Assembly: GCF_000189635.1 (NCBI RefSeq) | Contig: NW_002476351.1 | Span: forward strand, 1 to 64,000 | DNA: 64,000 bases | From: Tetrahymena thermophila SB210 | Taxonomy: Eukaryota; Ciliophora; Oligohymenophorea; Hymenostomatida; Tetrahymenidae | Direction: 5' to 3' | In this document: piece by piece, positions 49,075 to 62,898 of the stretch | How positions within the stretch are numbered: position 1 is the stretch's first letter | Layout: each line of letters opens with the position of its first letter | Translations under genes and position numbers: made by a program | Notes under the pieces: generated by a model | Databases searched by the model: none | What the model was told of the DNA's origin: nothing | What the model saw: the letters and a program-made list of their open reading frames with translations, nothing else

Positions 49075-52000
49075 TCAACAATCGCTTTGCTCAACTTGAT
49101 ACAATTTTACTGTTTTCTCATGAATAAGGGTAACTGTCTTGATATTTTACTTGAGGCAATCTGTTTAAATTGTACCATAATCGTAAGTGATAGTGAATTT
49201 TTTTGGTACAGAGCAAGTATTCCAAACATAAAAGTGGTAAGGAACATAAAAGTTAGGATTATATTCGTTTACACTATTGAAGCAATCTGGTTTTTGATCA
49301 AATTCTTCTAGTAAATGATTACTATTATCCTTATTTAAAACCAGGATAGTAGACACAAAAAGGAGTGAAAAGATCGATGCTATTCCTAATAAAGTAGTTA
49401 TTTTCATCTTTAGAGTAATTTTAATTGTTTTTCTTTGAATTAATTTATAAAATTTGGAATTGAAAAATAGCTAATATTAAAAGCTGTATTATACAATAAA
49501 AGAATTACATGAATTATATTCTCAAATCTCACTTTGTATTTGATGTCAACTCAAATCAAAAATCTGATCAAGAAGTTTTTTACAAAAATCTTCTGCAATA
49601 AAATAAGAATATGATTTACAAATATTTGAATTATTAAAAATAAATAATGTATTTTTCATCTAAATTAGCTGATCGATCAAGGAGGGCAACAGAACACTTG
49701 GAATGAGTGTATATTTGAAATTTTCTGTGGTTAAAAATAATTATGTTTAATTTTGTTTGTTTTTTTTTTCAAATTCGACCCCCGTGATCAAAGAGTTAAA
49801 AGTAACTTATTTAAAATCTAAATTTTAACTTCAAATTATAAAAGATTTAGTGAAGAAAGTGTATGTATATTTTTTGATAAAGTCCTTATTAAATTTCTTT
49901 TACAAAAACAGTTACAGTTATCTCTAGACCATTTTTACTTAATAGTTTAGTAAAATAAAACCGTTTTATATTAAAAAAATATATTTTTTGTAAATTAAAA
50001 TATTATTTAAGTAATTCATTTAATTCAATTAATATTTTGTTCATAATTATTTAGATTTTATTAAAATATAAAAAAAATGAAATAAAATAAAATTATTTAA
50101 TTCACTTCTAGTTAAATCATATTAAAATAATATTATACAATTTAATTCCTTTATATAATTTTTGTATTTTTATTGTAAGCTTTTATATGGATATTTACAT
50201 ATATAGTAATACTTATTTTAATTCGAATAAATAAAAATTATTTTAAATGTAACGCTAACGAGAAGATAAAAGTAAGTAAGTATAACTATAAAATTGAGAA
50301 AAAATTATTTGTATTTTTTTCTGATCAGCTTTCACACACAAAATAACATGATATTCTTATAAATTGAATAAAATGTATATTACAATTATTTTGATGATAG
50401 ATAAAATTATTGCTTCTATTTTGATGATTATCCTGATTTAAATTTAATAAATACAAAAAAATATTTTAAACGAGGCTTAAATGAGGTGAAAAATAATATA
50501 AATTTTAAAGTATAATTCACTAAATAAAAATATAATAAAATTTTAATTGAGTAACAAATTAAAAATTTTATAATGTAAGTCAGATTTATAAAAGAAAAAG
50601 ATAAAAAAATATGTGAAGATTGATCAAATCTGATAAATTTTCTTTTATCAAAGTTTAAAAATGTTTTTTTATTTGAAAAAATTACTTTTTAATAGAATTT
50701 TGAGAAAAATTATTTAACTTCTTTGCTTTACAATTAATCAATCAATTAATATTTATATTTATTTTTCTATTTTAAAATAAAAAATAAAATAATCAATTAT
50801 TTATTAAAAAGCTAATTTATTTATTTTAAACTTTGTTTAATTTAAAAAAAAATTCTTAGTTTAAAAATTTTATCTTGTTAATAATCAATTGCAAAATAAA
50901 TTTAAGTGATTAAATTAATTCTTAAAAATTATAGATTACCTATTAAGTATGATGTGTAATGTATGTATGTATTCATTTTTTTATTATTTTATTTTATTTT
51001 ATTTTTAAATAATTTACTAGCCAAGTTAACAATTTCTTTAATTTAGTTAATAAATCATTATTTATTGGATATGAATTACATACAACTACTAATATTTAAA
51101 TAAAGTTTTATAAGTTTACTTCAAATTTTTGAAACAATAATAAATAATAAATTGAGAACCAAAATATTATTTTAATTACAAAATAAAAAAAGTATGATTT
51201 AAATCCTTTTATTATTAAATATCATATTTTTTAAATTAATACCAAAATATTAAGTTAGATAATGATAATTATTAAAGCAATCAGCTGATTTAAAATTAAA
51301 TTGTTAAAGTTACCAAAATATCGACTATATAATAATTAATCATTTTTAAAGCATTTATTGTTAAATTTTTATAAAAATTCTGTTGATTTATTTAAGAAAT
51401 ATTTGAAAAACAATTAAATTAATAAATAAATAAATTATTTTAGTAAAAATGAATTAATTCGATTTTAAAAGTTTAATATTAATTATATATTCTCTTCAAA
51501 TTATTATATAATTTATTTAACATTTAAAAATTTTTTTTTGCATTAAATTTGTAAATTACTCTATTAAAAAAAATAAATATTGTGAAATCGAATTTAACTT
51601 TGAAAACAATAAATTAAATTTTTCTTTATAAGTATTTTGCGTGATTATAAATTAAAAATTAACTAATTAATTAAATAATAAATAAATCATAAAAGTTATA
51701 TCTTCTTAAATTTAGATTAATAATTTATTTTTATGCTAGCTAACATTTGTGAGTAAAGTAAAAAAAGAACCGAGCTCTTTATATTTCAAAAATGTGATAA
51801 ATTTTTAAAAATTAAGTAATTTCAATTTAAAAAGATTTATTTTTTATTTCAACCATAAAAATTAATAAATATAAAAATAAAAAGTTATTTTAATTTTTAT
51901 TTTCTAAGTAAAGATATAATTTATTTGATAAAAATTTTGTAGAAAATTAATTAAATTTAAGTTATCTTTTTATTTATTTTATCAAATCTTTAGTTTATAA

Positions 52001-52860
52001 AAAATTGATTTAAATTATCTATGATATTTAAAACTCAAGCTAATACTTAAATAATTAATTTTAAATCCACCTTTTATCATTCATTTGCTAATAATTTTTA
52101 GATTATAGAGAAGAAAGAACAAGTTTATATTTTTATGATTATCCTGAATTTAATTTAAAAAAAAAAAAAAAAATCATTTTAGATGAAGATTAAATCAGGT
52201 GAATAATAATATAAATGTTAAAGTCTAATTCATTAAATAAATAAAAAACAAAATTTAAAATTGATTAATATTTAAAAAATTTTTAATGTAAGTCAGCTAT
52301 ATAAAAGAATAAGATAAAAGATATATGTGAATATTGATAAAATCCTATAAATTTTCTTTATCAAGCTATTCATTTGAAAAATTACTTTTAAATGGAATTT
52401 TTAATAAAATTACTTTACTTATTTGCTTTACAATCAATATTTGTATTTGTATTTTTATATTTTGATTTTAAAAATAAAATATTCAATTATTAAAAAGCAA
52501 TTTTTTTATTTATTTTAGGCCTTGTTTTATCAAAAAAAAAATGGTTAGTTTGAAAATGTTATTTTTGTTATAATTTATTTTATTATAAATTTAAGTCATT
52601 ATGCAAATTCTTAAAAATTATGGAATATCTTTTAAGTAAGAGATATTTTCATTTTTTTTATTTTAATATATTTTATTTATATATAATTTACTAGCCAAAT
52701 TTAAAAGTAACTTTAATTCTTAAATTGGTTAAGCAATAAAGTAATAAAATAAACATTTCATTTATCTTGGATAGGAATTAAAACTACTTAATATTTAAAT
52801 AAAGTATAATAAGTTTACTTTAAAAATTAAAAAATAATTTTCATTTAAATAAATAAATCA
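47350..52860. repeat. Dispersed, diverged duplications in a noncoding region
   Basis: Block A (about 47350-47900) recurs at about 51475-51790. Block B (about 50400-51200, beginning ATGATTATCCTGATTTAAAT and including AGGTGAAAAATAATATAAAT) recurs at about 52135-52860. The A copies are about 3.9 kb apart and the B copies about 1.7 kb apart. No shared open frame is seen. These are old segmental copies. Confidence 0.6.
49075..49407 (-). CDS. Small secreted or membrane-anchored Cys protein
   Basis: Intronless frame of 110 residues, TGA at 49077. The N terminus MKITTLLGIASIFSLLFVST continuing ILVL is a signal peptide or signal anchor. The mature part (LNKDNSNHLLEEFDQKPDCF onward) has four Cys in the contexts PDCF, NTCSV, TDCLK and SDC, enough for two disulfides. 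TAA and TAG appear as Gln codons, which carries the frame through to the TGA. It stands alone in a gene-poor region. I do not recognise the family. The Cys count and the short size suggest an extracellular or ER-lumen protein; a role is not inferable. Confidence 0.7.
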
Positions 52861-54745
52861 TCATCTAAAAAGTAATAAATTTTGTTCTATCATTCAATTT
52901 TATATCAGTTAATTAACTTAAATATTTTTTAAAAATGAAACTATTTAAAAAATTTACCTTATTATATTCTTTATTTTCTGTATATTAAAAATAATGACAA
53001 TATCTGAATATTTTAGAGTTTTTTAAAAATAATAAGATTTTCATAGCGCGCTACTTTCTTTCACTTTATTCATTCTAAATTAAGGATACTCTTATTTAAG
53101 TAGTAACGAATTTAAGAAGATATTTAAAAAAATTAACTTGGTCGATCCTTAAATAAGAGTAAATTTTACAATCAAAAATAATTAAATAAAATTACTTATG
53201 TAATTAAAAATATTAGTAAAATATGGAGTTAAAGAATTTATTTTATTTATTAAAATCAAAATGTTATTTTTTTTTTTAGAATAGAATAAATAATTAACTT
53301 TTTTTGTAGAAATATGATTTATATATATTATTATAATTATCAATATTTTTATAATAAATTAGTCTTTTTTTCATATTTCTCATTTAAGGATTAGCACCTA
53401 TTTAAGAGATTAGTATCAAAGATAATTATTTCAAATGCCCTTGTTAAATTAGAATGAATAAATAAATAAAACAGATAGACATTTCAGCTATTAAAAATTT
53501 CATACTAGTTAAAATAAACAAAATAATATCAATTAAAAATTCTAATAAATTAATATTTCAAATTCTACTATTTTTTTAAAGTATATTAATATAAAATAAT
53601 AAAATTAATTTCTGATATTGAATCAAATTTTTTTGATAGAATTCATTTTTATAACCATTCTTGTATATTTTTTATTGATTTTATATAAATATCAGCAATA
53701 GGAAAATACTTCTTTTCAAAATTAAATATCTCTTGTACCAAGAAGTTAGAGAGAGATTTGCTTATTAAAAATCAACTTATTTTATAATACAAACATCAAA
53801 AAAAAAAAAGCGAATTTATAACTAACTCTGTTATTTTTTGAATTTAATATCAATCATTCTTAATTTAGAGAATTCTAAAAATAAAAATTTATTTATCCAT
53901 TAATAAATCTTATTAAAATTTGCTTACTCAAATCTATGTAGCTAGATCTTAAAATTTTATTTTACTAAAATATAAAGGCAAAAATTTTATTTTGACTTAA
54001 GTATTTTCAAAAATGTATTTTTCTTTTATTTTCTAATTATTTAAGCTATGTTTTTTAATTAAAAACATAAAGTTTTCTTCAAATCTAAAATTTTCTTAGT
54101 TTTTTTCATTTTTCAAAGCTTTAACGCAAGACAGATTGCTCAAATAAAAATAAGATACACTATTGTGATGAATGCTAAGTTAAAAATATAAAAATAGCTT
54201 TATTGCTAATGCGAAAGTTAATTAAAAACTTAGAATATTATTAAGAAATTTCTTATCCCTCATATAATAAATAGTTGTAAATTGAGAACATTCTAACTTT
54301 ATACTTTAGATAGATTTACTAAAATAAAAAACTCACTTAAGTCATTTTCGAAAAAATATGTGATGAAAGTGATGCATTTATGAAGTAAATTTATCACTAA
54401 TTTAGGTAATTAAATTATAGAGTTTATTTAATTCAATCTTTATAAATAGGTAGTCTGAAATAAAGCAAACAACAGAAATTTTAAAAAAAGCATTATGATG
54501 TAATTGGTAGTCATGTAATACGCAAAACTCAGATTACGTCTACTGGCACTAAGATGAAAGTCGCATTTTACATCGATTGTTTGCATTAAACAGATCTCAA
54601 TTAGCAGATAATAAATTAAATTAATTTAAATAGAGATATATTTCATTAATTATTAAATCATTAACAAATTAAGATTTAAAACCTTAAGAGAAACAAAATA
54701 AATACAAAAGCAATCAAGTCTTATTCACAGATTATCCCAAAAAAG
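49408..54745. other. 5.3-kb gene-free region
   Basis: Very AT-rich. Besides the duplicated blocks described at 47350-52860 and the inverted repeat at 53088-53160, I see no gene, although long poly-A and TTAA runs occur. Confidence 0.5.
53088..53160. repeat. 13-bp perfect inverted repeat
   Basis: ACTCTTATTTAAG at 53088-53100 is exactly complementary to CTTAAATAAGAGT at 53148-53160, with a 47-base spacer. A partly related sequence CTATTTAAGAGA is at about 53399. It may be a weak hairpin or part of an old element. Confidence 0.5.
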
Positions 54746-57428
54746 ATGTCCAACGATAATAAATCCAACGCTTCAAGCAGGCTCTCAGCTCTCAATTCTC
54801 AAATGCCAGGTACCTTTCCTTAAAGCCATAACAGATTTGTTTTGAGGATATGTTTAACCTAAAAAGTTAAACTTCTTCTCATTTATTCTCAAGTTAATCC
54901 TACTTAAATAGTATACTTCAATTATTTATGAGGATGAGAATTAAATATTTTGATTTCTTTCTGAAAAACAGCTTTTTTTTAATTAAACCATTATTATTAA
55001 TTAGAGCTCTCTCCTTCCTAACTTTTGCACTCCTACAGAAACAGAAGCAAGGTTGACAGACAAGGTCTTTATGAAACTTTCTACGGTCCTAAGTGGGAAT
55101 TTAGAAACAAAGTTTATGACATTATTTGCAATAATTCTGAAAAGTTTAGCGCTCCATACATAGATGAACATGATAGGGAAAGAACAAGATATGCAGCTTT
55201 TAAGGAATTACATTTCATATAGAAGAGCTTGAATATGGGTTATGCTGAATATTAAAAAGATCCTCATGCTTTCTCTATGACTTCTAATGCTGTCTACTCT
55301 TGGAGTCCTGCTATCTGTGTTAAGTATGGTGTACATTTCAGTTTGTATGGAAAGACTCTCATGAATCTTGGAACTGAAAAGCATCTTCCTTATATCTATC
55401 GTATGATGAAGCTAGAAGACATCGGATCTTTTGGTTTAACTGAAATGGGACACGGAAGGTATTGTTTTTTGCATTTTTCATTTTTAAATTTAATGTTTAA
55501 AATCCTACCTTTTCAGCAATAAAAAAATAACATAAAAATGAAATAATTCTAAATCACCATTTTAAAATATAGTAATGTTAGAGGTATTAAAACCACTGCC
55601 ATTTATGATCCCTAGAGCAATGAATTTATCATTAACACTCCTGAAGAAGTAGATATGAAATTCTGGATTGGTGCTACTGCTTAACTTGCTAACATGACTG
55701 TTTGCTGGGCTTAACTTTATGTAGAAGGAAAATGCCATGGTGTTCACGCATTCTTGGTTCCTATCAGAAACAAGGATACTCACAGAGTCATGCCTGGTAT
55801 TACAGTTGGTGATTGCGGTCCCAAGAATGGTTTAGATGGAATCGATAACGGTTTCATGATTTTCCATAATGTCAGAATTCCTTATGATAATCTTCTTGAT
55901 AAATTTTCTTAAATCGAAAACGGAAAGTAAATTAATAAAATAAATAATTGTTTTGTCTATTTTATTTTTTAAGTTAAAACTTAAGAAATTTCCATTTTGA
56001 TAATATTATTAAAAATTAATTAATTAATTAAAAACTTTATTTTAAAGATTCAAGACTTGGATTGAAAGCGATGATAAAAGATTTGGTTTCCAAATGGCAA
56101 GTTTGAGTGGTGGCAGAGTATAAGTCGCTTGTAACTCTAACTAAAACTCTATTATCGCCGTGGCCATTGCTGGTAGATATAGCACCATTCGTAAACAATT
56201 TGGTGCTCCTGGAAAACCAGAATAACCCATTATTGAATATCCCTTGACCTAATATAGAATAATTCCCAATGTTGCTACAGCTATCGTATTATAACTCTCC
56301 ACAATTACTTTAAGCATCTTGTGGGATGAAAACCAAAAGCATTTATTAGATGTTAAAAATACTTTAATCAATGAGTTGCATGCTATCAGTTCTGCTATTA
56401 AGGCTATTTCTACTTGGACTGCTTAAAGAATTATTACTGAAAGCAGACAAATTCTAGGTGGTCATGGTTTCTCAACCTTTAATAGATTTGGATAACTCTA
56501 CAACGATAATGGTAAATATTAAATTTAATCAATAAATTCTCATTAATTTAATTATAAAAATTAGATGTCAACGTCACTTGGGAAGGTGATAATAATGTTC
56601 TTTTGTAATAAACTGGTAAGTTCTTGCTTGACTCAGCTAAAAAGCTTATGAAAGGAAAGAAGCTACCATTCAAGTGCACTTCCTACATTAGTTTAGATCC
56701 TGCTGAGGGCTAACAATCAGAACTAAATAGCAATGAAGATTTCTTTAACCAAGGCAAATTACTCAAGGCTCTTCAATGGAGAGTCAATTTAGTAATAAAT
56801 TTTTAGAAGGATTTAAAGATTTGAATAACAATAATTATTTTTAATTAATAAAACAGTTACTTTAAAAGACTGGATTAAAGATGTAAGAATACATGTAAGT
56901 AAGTAAGAATGGATGGGATGCTTTCAATAATGCTTAACCATTTTACTCAGTTGAGCTTGCTAAGGCATTTGGTGATACATGGAGTGCTGAATAAGCTATT
57001 GAAACTATCAGCAAGGTACAAAATCCTGAAAACAAAAGAGTTTTAAGTGACTTTGTAACACTCTACTTATTAGAAACTATTAACAAGGACATTGGTAACT
57101 TCAGATTCGGTGGCTACATTAACTGCTAATAATACGAATAAATTAGAAGCAGTATTCTTAAGCTTTGCAAGTAACTTAACAATCAATAGTTAAATTTTAA
57201 TTCAAAAATATTATTTTCAGTAAATTAAAAGATGAATTCATTGCTGTTTTAGATGCCCTTGCCCCTCCCGACTTCATTCTCTAAGCTCCTTTCGGTGCTT
57301 CAGATGGAGATATTTACAATAGATATATCGGTTTAATTTACTCTGCTAAGAGCACCTTCAAAAGACCTGACTGGTGGAAGGAAGTTCATAAAGCCCATAA
57401 AAAATATCACTTTGAAATAGATGCTTGA
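54746..57428 (+). CDS. Acyl-CoA oxidase, peroxisomal type
   Basis: Catalyses the first, H2O2-producing step of peroxisomal fatty acid beta-oxidation (acyl-CoA to trans-2-enoyl-CoA) with FAD. Seven exons (54746-54809, 55005-55458, 55573-55926, 56048-56511, 56565-56791, 56857-57170, 57221-57428) give 694 residues, near the usual 660-700. FAD-binding sequences include FGLTEMGHGSNVRG and CGPKNGLDGIDNG; VAIAGRYSTIRKQFGAPG and ILGGHGFSTFNR belong to the helical domain. The last residues are KKYHFEIDA, so there is no SKL-type PTS1. At residues 12-20, RLSALNSQM nearly fits a PTS2 (R-L-x5-Q then L or A). Exon joins are set by frame and family. Neighbours are FMO genes, but no functional link is shown. 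Confidence 0.93.
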
Positions 57429-58006
57429 AGAAAAAAAAAATATTTTTAAAACAAATATCATACATTAATCTATTCCTAATAAAAATATTCACTTAATTTA
57501 CTTTATAATTTATATATTTATATTTCATGTCACTCTAAAAAACATGATCCTTTTTAAAAAAAATTTAAAAATAATTCAATCTAATCAATAAATAAATAAC
57601 AATTAACTTATAATTACAACCATAACTTTAATATATTTATAAAATTAAAATGACAAATTTCAAATAGAAGTTAGTATAAAACTAGCTACTATGTATCCTC
57701 ATTAATCAATGCAAATGAAACAGAGCTTTGTCTAATTTTTTTACTCTTTAAATCCAAAATATTTACATGGTTTCGTTTGAGAAAATTATATTTTTTTTAT
57801 GATTTATGGTATTTAATTTTAGGATTTTAAAAATAATTTTATCTCTTAAAAATTATAAAAGAAAATAAATACCAGAAAAAATTTATGTAAATATTTACAC
57901 TTAAATTAAAAATAATTTACAAAAAATAAATTAGGATTAATTTTTACATTTTTTTTTAATTTATTTATTTATTATAATTTCAAACTTCGATAGAAAATGA
58001 ATTAAT
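57429..58006. other. Spacer between convergent genes
   Basis: AT-rich 3' flanks of the acyl-CoA oxidase (+) and coiled-coil (-) genes. No gene. Confidence 0.5.
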
Positions 58007-59515
58007 TCATTTTTTGCTTGATTTTTATATGTTAGGTGATATATTTTATTTACTTCTTGCATCTTTTAAAAAATAAACCATTAATTATTTATTTATTTAT
58101 AATTATTAAACTAAAAATACCTTAATGATCCATATACCAAAAGTCATCTGCATCTGCATCATCATCATTTTATCTGCTATACTTAGAGTATTTATCTTCT
58201 TTTATTGTTTAAGGAGTTTATTATACGTATCTTTTATATGCATCTGCATTTGAATTGGAAAATTAATTTTAAGGCTATTAATAGTGCTATTAAATCGAAG
58301 AATTTTATGGTTCTCTATTTTTATTTCCATCTATATTAAATTTATTTAAAGCATTCTTTACATCCTATTGATAAAAATATATTTCTTTATTTATTTATTT
58401 AATCACATTTTAAAAATAATATTTTACTTAAAGCTTTGTTATAAGCTACTTTGCTTCGAAAAGTTCATCTTCTAATTCTTTTATCCTCTTATTCTATGCA
58501 GTTTCTGTTTAATTTTCTTTATCTTCTATTAACTTTTACGCTTTTTCTTCTAATTGCTGGTTTTAAGTTTTTAAATCTGCAATATCTACTTTCTACTCAG
58601 ATATTTATCTATTTAATTCGGTAATTTATTTTTCAAGATCTGCAGATTTTGATTTTTCATTATCTAACTCGTTTTAAATTTTCTGTTATTCTTCTTCTAC
58701 CTAAACCTTTTATTATACAGCAAAATCTAAAGTTTCTTTGAGCTCTTTTTAAACTTTCTTTAATTAACCATTTATTAAATTAATTATCTTTTTCATGAAT
58801 ATATGATTTTACATCTTTTATTGTGCTTTTTTCTTCTTCAAGCAAACTATTAAGTCTATTTGTTTTTTCATTTAACTCGTTTAGTATCTCCTTTTTTTTC
58901 TATAAATTTATAAAACATATTTATATATTTATTCTTACTTATTTAGATATATGAAACTTACTTTTGCTTCTTCTTATATTATTTAATGCAAATCAAATAA
59001 AGCAGTCTTTTTTAAAGTTGGAATAATTAATATTTTTATATTTATATTACAAAACATATTTACTTCAGCTTATTAAAGCCTTTCGAATAAATATTATATA
59101 ACATCGTCTTTCTTTTCAGGTAGAGGTCTATTTTCAGCGAGTTTGGCTATTCTCTTTATAAACATATATTGTTTTATTCTTTTAAATAACAATGTAATTT
59201 ACTTCTTCTCTTTCTCTAATTATTCTATCCTCTTCTTACTCAGTGTCTAATTAATGATTACCATTGTTTTCACTTTAATTTACTACTCCTGAGTTGCTTT
59301 CATAGAATTCATTCTATAAAATTTATTTATTAGAATATAAATATTATAATTTAATTCTAATATTCAATATTAACTTATTCATCATCTTCCTAATGCTACT
59401 ATTACTATTAGTATTATTCTTCTTCTTCCCCTTCCTGATTATATTCTTAATTTTCTTCTTACTATCCTTGGTCTTCTTGGAATTATTCTTATCTTGGACT
59501 CCCTTTAGCAGACAT
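58007..59515 (-). CDS. Acidic, Gln-rich coiled-coil protein
   Basis: Eight exons (59515-59375, 59313-59203, 59153-59064, 59006-58962, 58899-58813, 58757-58428, 58364-58121, 58062-58007) join in frame to 367 residues. Residues 1-47 are Gln/Glu-rich low complexity beginning MSAKGSPRQEQFQEDQG. A short helical part IAKLAENRPLPEKKDDVIQY comes next, then about 140 residues of heptad coiled coil, for example NRLNSLLEEEKSTIKD and QITELNRQISEQKVDIADLK. The tail is Asn/Gln-rich, then acidic NDDDADADDFWYMDH, then a basic end ARSKQNISPNIQKSSKK. Such proteins are common among ciliate basal-body and cytoskeletal scaffolds, but nothing here is specific, and I do not recognise it. The 58-bp intron before the last exon removes no frame. 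Four introns are 49-61 bp. Confidence 0.78.
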
Positions 59516-61392
59516 TTTATTAACAACAAACTATCTAAAATCAAATCTTCTTATAATTATATATTTATAATCTTTTAATTTTTTATTAACTTAAAAAAAT
59601 TAATATTAAATGTATCAAGCAAGCAAGCAAGCAACAATAATAAATTAAATTTCATCTAACAACTATTAAACTAATAACTTAATTATATCCAAAAAATAAT
59701 GGCTAATAGTAAAAAGAAGTATTTTTTATAAAATAGTGAGTACCATTAAAATTAGATTTTATTATAAATAAATTAATAATCTAAAATATTTTTTTTTAAA
59801 TAAAATTTAAATATATTCTAAGAATTCATTAAAAAACGCAAACTTAAGTTTTGTGCTAATTTTATTCCTTAAAATTATTAAAACAAAATTAGAGAGAAAA
59901 AAGTATTTAAAATTGCTATTTATTTTAATTTTAATATCAAAATATTTTGTTAGATAAAATATTTATTATTTTTAGGAATATTATTATTTTTAAATTTTTA
60001 ATACTCATTTGAGAATAATTTAATTTTCATAATTTATCGATTAATTATTATAGAAATAAAGATAATTAATTAATTAAATTATTAAAAGTATTATTTATAT
60101 TTATTTAAATTTTAAATATCTTAATTACTGTTTAAAGTATCAAGGCGATATTATTTATTTTTATTTTCTATTTTATTTTATTCAAAAAAAATATAATGAT
60201 CCAAAATTTAAAGTTTTAGCTTGTGAGTTTTAATAGAAAGCATGATTAATATCAATTTATCTTAAATTTTATTAAAATATTTTATATACTGTTGATTAAT
60301 AATATTTTTATTAATGTAACTTTTTTTCAATTTGTAAAACATGTTATTCATGCGAAAATAATTTAATTTTTGAAAAAATTCAATAATTAGCTCTATATAA
60401 TGGTAAATAGTTAGCTTTTTTAATTTCTTACAATGATTTGTTTTCTTAATTAATACCAAAATAAATAAAAGAAATTTAAATTTTGTCATCTTTTAGGAAT
60501 AAATTAAAATTATGAGTTGTAAAATAATTGAGTTCCCTCTCTACCTATTTTTAGTTTGATATTATATGCATAGAATAATTTGAGAAAGTTATTTGTATTT
60601 ATTAAAAAAATAAGTATTATTTGCCTTAAAAACTCAATTAAGGTATGTAATCTTAAGATTTTCGAGTTTTTAAATATGAAAATAGTAATTATTTTAAATA
60701 ATTAGCTCTATTAATATTACAACTAAATAATTTATTTATTTAGTATTATTTTGTAGTTTGTTTCTTATCTGCAAATAGATTTTATGTTGGTTATAGAAAT
60801 TTAATTCAATACCAAGAGCTTTTGCAACAAAAAAAATTAATTATTGTCCAGATTTTTTAAAAATTGAAGATAATCTTAAAGTGAAAAAAAATTATAAACA
60901 GTTTCTTTGATAAAAAATACTAAATAAGCACAGAATTTATTATTTTTTTAAAAAAATAAAAACTTTGCCATGTTTTTTAGAAAGAAAAACTCTGCTCTAT
61001 TATATTTATTTTAAATTGTAAATGTAATAAAAATACATTTTTTTAAATATAATTCATATATCTATTTTTCATTACACTCTTTTACATTCAAGTCTACAAT
61101 TATAAAATTTCTTCTATTTTTATTTTACAGTTTTTCAAATTGTTAGATGTAGTAATTGATAAATTTTTGTAATCAAAAAGATTTTTTATTTGAATTTTAA
61201 AATAGACATTTATTAACGCTATAAAAATTAGAGTAAATTAATATATAAAAGTTAGAGTAAATTAATTTATAAAATTTTTTGTTTTAAACGCTGCTTGAAA
61301 ATATAAATAATATAGATTAATTTAATAACTCTAATCTGTCAGAATATATTAGCTATATATATTAAGATATTATATTATCGATTGATATTATA
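59516..61392. other. AT-rich intergenic region
   Basis: About 1.9 kb with a CAAG microsatellite (AGCAAGCAAGCAAGCAAC at about 59615) and no visible gene. It holds the coiled-coil promoter and the FMO-4 3' end. Confidence 0.5.
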
Positions 61393-62898
61393 TCAAAATA
61401 ATCCTTCTTTTGGAGCATAGTCCGGATTAATATCTTCTTTAAAATCCTATTGCTTTAGTATTGGATAATTACCATGCTTGAATATATAGTTATAACGAGG
61501 TGCAATAATTTCATTATGGATCTTTATGAATTCTTCATCAAATGGTACTTGGGCTAATTCCTAAAGCTATTACGTGTACTTTTAATCAGTGAACCCATTT
61601 TCATTTTCAGATGTCCTCAAGTAATATCTTCCATCTTGATTCAGCTTTTTAGCTTCTTCAAAATCTTGTTAGAAAGACTTTTCCATTTCCTTTTAATCAG
61701 GAAGCTAAATTAGTTTGTCAATATACCTAGATGCTATTATGGCTTATCTTTCAAGGCAAGCTTAGAGTTAGTATACAGTTTAGACTGTTCCAATAAAAAT
61801 GAGATTTGGTTCATTGATTGCAAACATTCTTCTATAAAGAGGTCCAAACGAGTTCTTTCTTTGATTGTAAAACTAAATTAAGTTATCAACACTATTATTC
61901 TTTTCAAGGAAAGGATAAGAGTACTAGTATCCAGTTGCATACAAAACAAAATCTACGTTTTCAATTATTTCTCCGTTATCAAGTACCAGAGAATTAGATG
62001 AATTGTATTTAGCTATATATCCACTTTTGTAGACAAGTCTTCCTTGTGCTATTTCTGATGAATAGGCTTCAGATTTTTAGCAAGGTTCTATTAAGGTCTT
62101 ATCTCCGATTACTGTTATTTTTGATGGTCTGAGATTTCCTGATTTTCTTAAGAGAATCAAAACTATGTCTTATGAAGAAAGAGCAGCCCCATAAATGACT
62201 AGATGATGATTAGCATATTGAGATATCTTAAACTTTCTAAAGTTATGTGCATGAATAATATCACCACTGAAAATGTGTTGATCTGGAATTGTGGGATAAT
62301 TAGGAACTGAATAATGGCCAGTGCATACAATTACATAATCTGCTTGTAAAAACCTTCTGTTTAAGTTAAAATCATTCGATTAAACTAATTCAATAACAAA
62401 ACGTTTTTTTGGCTCAAAGTTAAGAGATTATTTTTCTTGCTCAGTCAGGTTTTTTGTTAATCTAACAGATTCAACAAAGGTATTAAATGCCATAAATCTT
62501 TAGATGTTATTCTTTTTTACATAAGTTTACATATACTCATAGAACTGTTCACTTTTTATGAATTCTTCATATTCTCTGTTATAAGACTAGCCTTTGAAGC
62601 ACATATCAACCTTACACCCATTGCATTAAAGATCCTCGTAGAGGGAGCTTTACAGATGACCATAAGAGTTGTAGAAAGCATCTGTGTGAATAGAAGGATG
62701 GTTAAACTCGTTTAGATCTTCAAACTTCCATAGTCCACCAAAGCTACTCTTACCATCTACACATAGGACATTATTGTTTTATGATATGTATTTTGTATTA
62801 AGGATACCAGCAGGTCCAGCTCCTATAATTAAAACACTACTATAAAATAAATTATAATTATTAATATAATTTATTTCACTCTCTTCAATCATACTCAT
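61393..62898 (-). CDS. Flavin-containing monooxygenase (FMO-4)
   Basis: Intronless, 501 residues. FAD loop VLIIGAGPAGIL, GGLWKFED, signature FSGDIIHAHNFR, ATGYQYSYPFLE, and the family block FYNQRKNSFGPLYRRMFAI are all present. The NADPH loop reads LVIYGAALSSQD, in which the second Gly of G-x-G is Ala. It is of the FMO-2/FMO-3 subgroup. No membrane anchor; it ends PDYAPKEGLF. The 5' end of the gene and its upstream flank are partly duplicated at 63525-63760. The chosen start is ATG 62898, followed closely by a second Met; either could be used. Confidence 0.9.

Noticed and set aside
59393-59578. Hydrophobic open frame on the plus strand
   Set aside because: It is the antisense shadow of the Gln/Glu-rich start of the coiled-coil gene.
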